Below are positions 63,301-64,000 of a stretch of 64,000 nt of DNA, piece by piece. Under the pieces are notes generated by a model. That model was not told the DNA's origin and did not search any database. It saw nothing but the letters and a program-made list of their open reading frames with translations. The DNA is taken from NCBI GenBank assembly GCA_947503925.1, contig CANNFQ010000006.1, forward strand, positions 62,001-126,000. The letters run 5' to 3'. The position numbers and the translations under genes are program-made. This stretch comes from an uncultured Paracoccaceae bacterium. GTDB lineage: Bacteria > Pseudomonadota > Alphaproteobacteria > Rhodobacterales > Rhodobacteraceae. Position 1 is the first letter of the stretch; each line of letters opens with the position of its first letter.

Positions 63301-64000
63301 CTGCGCCCTTTAGCAGGTCGATGAGTTGCTGCGCCAGATCGTCGGTCCGGTTTGCGGCGGTGGTGATGACATCTTCGGCGTTTTGAGCCAATGTCGCGGG
63401 CCGCTCCGACCGTAAAAGATCGGCTAGCGCTGCTGGGTTTGTGACCTGCTCTGCCGCCTCGGCCATGTCGAGTGCTGCGAAATCATCCGCAAAATTTGCA
63501 ATGCGCGGCCCATGTGCAATGGCTGTGCCCAGAATGGCCGCCTCCCACGGGTTGTGGCCTTCGATGTCGCCGAACGTCCCGCCGATCAGCACCAAGTTGG
63601 CCAGCCGGTAGACCAGCCCGAGTTCGCCGAACGTGTCGCAAATCCAGATCGGGTCTCTTGGGTTTGGCAACTCGCCTTTACTGCGGAACTTCGGCCTGTC
63701 TTCGGTGGTGATGTCGTCAACCCGTTCAGGGAAACGCGGCGCGATGATCAAAAGCGCCGTTGGATCCTTTTCGCGTAATAATGCATGGGCGGCCAGGGCG
63801 ATGGCCTCATCTTCCGCATGTGACGGCGCGACAGTCCAGACCGTGCGACTGGCCAAATGGGTTTCAAGCGTGCTGAGCGTTTCGGGGTCATGCGACAGGG
63901 CCAGGGCGGCGGGTTTCAGCGACCCTGTGACGGCCACATCACGCCCACTCAACTGGTTCAGATGCTGCGCGGTCCTGTCGTCCTGCGCAGTGATCAACCG
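63293..64000 (-). CDS. Second KDO-transferase-like glycosyltransferase, partial
   Basis: The C-terminal 235 residues are in the window; the N terminus lies beyond the right edge. It shows VTGSLKPAALALSHDPETL, RTVWTVAPSHAEDEAIALAAHALL, LLIIAPRFPERVDDI and LVLIGGTFGDIEGHNPWEAAILGTAIAHGP, matching the donor half of WaaA-type enzymes. It is distinct in sequence from the adjacent waaA. Two tandem KDO-transferase-like genes suggest one for each KDO, or a side-branch sugar; this is inferred. Confidence 0.85.
   Translation of the reverse strand, partial: RLITAQDDRTAQHLNQLSGRDVAVTGSLKPAALALSHDPETLSTLETHLASRTVWTVAPSHAEDEAIALAAHALLREKDPTALLIIAPRFPERVDDITTEDRPKFRSKGELPNPRDPIWICDTFGELGLVYRLANLVLIGGTFGDIEGHNPWEAAILGTAIAHGPRIANFADDFAALDMAEAAEQVTNPAALADLLRSERPATLAQNAEDVITTAANRTDDLAQQLIDLLKGADG

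Overview
The window is a stretch of chromosome from an alphaproteobacterium, most likely a marine Rhodobacteraceae (Roseobacter group). Support comes from the GAAC-N7-GAAC type LexA box in front of imuA-imuB-dnaE2, the fused group-2 Mrp/Pha antiporter, the two adjacent KDO-transferase-like genes, the DUF2783/homogentisate operon, and short dispersed repeats of a type I recall from Rhodobacteraceae. I see no insertion sequence, prophage, integrase, CRISPR array or tRNA gene. Genes are tightly packed, with many 1-20 base overlaps.

Layout. 1-1.0 kb: end of a gamma-glutamylputrescine-oxidase-like gene and a class I glutamine amidotransferase. 1.05-10.5 kb: a homogentisate operon on the minus strand (hmgA, fumarylacetoacetate hydrolase, metallo-beta-lactamase fold protein, DinB-fold protein, FAD monooxygenase, DUF2783). 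It is divergent from a MarR regulator and a 1069-residue self-sufficient reductive dehalogenase. 10.6-16.1 kb: the SOS mutagenesis cassette imuA-imuB-dnaE2. 16.2-22.1 kb: a six-gene Pha/Mrp cation/proton antiporter. 22.3-28.6 kb: small transporters, a Tat-exported isoquinoline-oxidoreductase-type molybdoenzyme with a di-haem cytochrome and TetR regulator, then a MarR/methyltransferase pair. 29.2-30.0 kb: rpsD with a structured leader. 30.1-35.6 kb: an RpiR regulator with twin operators, an AfuABC/FbpABC-like importer and a histidine phosphatase. 35.7-43.8 kb: housekeeping genes (carboxylate-amine ligase, hisC, prephenate dehydrogenase, recR, ybaB, dnaX). 43.8-47.1 kb: LysR/DUF1127 and an ankyrin protein with a phosphatase. 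47.2-52.0 kb: rsgA, the SRP RNA, a cyclic-nucleotide phosphodiesterase/nucleotidase, nudC and an SRPBCC protein. 52.1-57.0 kb: an unassigned four-enzyme catabolic operon. 57.1-64 kb: DUF1178, a Nudix gene, a histone-deacetylase-like gene, modABC and two KDO-transferase genes.

The most interesting reading is the 1-10.5 kb block. The dehalogenase and its regulator share a 75-base intergenic region with the complete homogentisate operon. The block could therefore carry halogenated phenylacetate or tyrosine-type compounds through dehalogenation, ring hydroxylation, ring cleavage and hydrolysis; this is inference. The second candidate is the 52.1-57.0 kb operon (TIM-barrel isomerase, CoA-acylating aldehyde dehydrogenase, thiamine-diphosphate enzyme, HpcH/HpaI aldolase), whose substrate I cannot name. 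The third is the 30-35.6 kb importer, which looks more like a sugar-phosphate system than an iron system.
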